This document shows, in pieces, positions 17,180 through 17,741 of a stretch of 17,741 bases of DNA. Origin of the DNA: an uncultured Panacagrimonas sp. (GTDB lineage: Bacteria > Pseudomonadota > Gammaproteobacteria > Nevskiales > Nevskiaceae); contig CAMLNE010000043.1 in the NCBI GenBank assembly GCA_946481265.1, positions 1 through 17,741 on the forward strand. The letters run 5' to 3'. A model generated the notes under the pieces. That model was not told the origin of the DNA, did no database searches, and was given only the letters and a program-made list of their open reading frames with translations. Each line of letters begins with the position of its first letter. Within the stretch, counting starts at the first letter, position 1. A program made the position numbers and the translations under genes.

Positions 17180-17741
17180 CTAGCGCAGCACCCATTGCAG
17201 GTCGCCGAGCCTCTGGAACAGCGGCGGCTCGCCCTGCGGAAGGCTGCGCTCCAGCCAGCCGAGCATGTCGGCCCAGATGCGCTGTGACTGCGCGTTGGTC
17301 GGCATGTCCCAGGCGTTGGGCAGCTCGAGGGTGATCGTCGGCACGCGCAGCACCATGCCCGCGTAATTGCCGAGCGAGCCCGGGTAGACGCCCAGCGGCT
17401 GCAGGCGCAGGTAGCCGAAACGCTGCGGCGGATCGAGCGGGCCGTCGTAATCGAGCACGCCCCAGGGCGCATGGATCGAGACGATGGCATCCGGGCGGAA
17501 CTCGCGGATCTGGTCCATCAGCCAGCGTGTCTCGAACTCCGAGGCGGCGGTCGACCCCGGGAAGCGGCGCGGGTCGTAGCGCGTGACCTTGCGCCAGCGA
17601 TCCAGTGCCTTGGCGTCCCAGTCCGGCGTGGCGAAATTGCGATTGAGGTCGACGCCGCGGGCGTTGGTGCGGGTCGCATCCGGCACGAGCAGGCCATCGG
17701 GGTTGGCGCAGGGCACCACGCGCCAGTGGAAGGGTTGAAGG
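17180..17741 (-). CDS. M14-family zinc carboxypeptidase, MpaA-like (5' part missing)
   Basis: About 187 codons are visible, from the window edge to a TAG at 17180. 'VPCANPDGLL' and 'TNARGVDLNRNF' are the M14 substrate-binding motifs (Asn-Arg), 'DAIVSIHAPWG' holds the third zinc ligand His, and 'TITLELPNAW' the catalytic Glu. The HxxE pair of zinc ligands would lie in the missing N-terminal part. The compact C-terminal half and 'YPGSLGNYAG' region resemble E. coli MpaA, the amidase that removes diaminopimelate from murein tripeptides during recycling. That would suit the AmpG permease elsewhere in the window, but other M14 carboxypeptidases are possible. The frame continues beyond 17719 with residues typical of the family, so the GTG there is not the start. 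Confidence 0.85.
   Translation of the reverse strand, partial: LQPFHWRVVPCANPDGLLVPDATRTNARGVDLNRNFATPDWDAKALDRWRKVTRYDPRRFPGSTAASEFETRWLMDQIREFRPDAIVSIHAPWGVLDYDGPLDPPQRFGYLRLQPLGVYPGSLGNYAGMVLRVPTITLELPNAWDMPTNAQSQRIWADMLGWLERSLPQGEPPLFQRLGDLQWVLR

Overview
The window comes from a high-GC gammaproteobacterium (very GC-rich third codon positions, coding nearly end to end). The AmpG/ExoIII/PyrE neighbourhood, a CopL-like protein with an RPPI ending and the tesA/ybbA/ybbP block all fit the Xanthomonadales/Lysobacterales or a close relative. ArgB is the short stand-alone kinase, not the long ArgB-synthase fusion known from Xanthomonas, so a relative outside Xanthomonas itself is more likely. 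The lineage is an inference from gene content only.

Layout. 1-1286 (-): 5' part of a fusion of a degenerate lipid-kinase fold to a DUF389 membrane domain. 1612-1914 (+): small acidic DUF6763-type protein. 1980-4116 (-): ampG and an exonuclease III/Crc-family gene, overlapping by 11 bp. 4240-5638 (+): pyrE and a secreted DUF4124/coiled-coil protein. 5698-6561 (-): argB. 6684-9603 (+): a co-directional trio of a Tat-exported flavin amine oxidase, a glutathione S-transferase and a protein that generic annotation would call an SDR oxidoreductase. The last one carries the complete sequence signature of a halohydrin dehalogenase.

9722-14922 (-): one co-directional run. It begins with ybbA and ends with ybbP, the two halves of one ABC transporter. 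Between them sit four metal-related genes: a CopL-like Cys/His-rich protein, a putative outer-membrane protein, a periplasmic CxxC heavy-metal-binding protein and a MerT-like membrane protein. tesA (14930, +) diverges from ybbA with start codons only 7 bp apart. 15676-16194 (+): DUF2062 membrane protein. 16316-17146 (+): XRE/MmyB-type regulator with an inverted repeat upstream. 17180-17741 (-): C-terminal part of an MpaA-like M14 carboxypeptidase, cut by the window edge.

The gene sets suggest housekeeping (pyrimidine and arginine synthesis, DNA repair), murein recycling (AmpG, MpaA-like), envelope or lipid handling (YbbA/YbbP/TesA), metal handling, and a small enzyme cluster that may act on epoxides or halohydrins. 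The strongest item for follow-up is the halohydrin dehalogenase-like gene at 8920-9603. Next are the metal cassette splitting ybbA from ybbP and the lipid kinase-DUF389 fusion. No RNA genes, CRISPR arrays or insertion sequences were seen.
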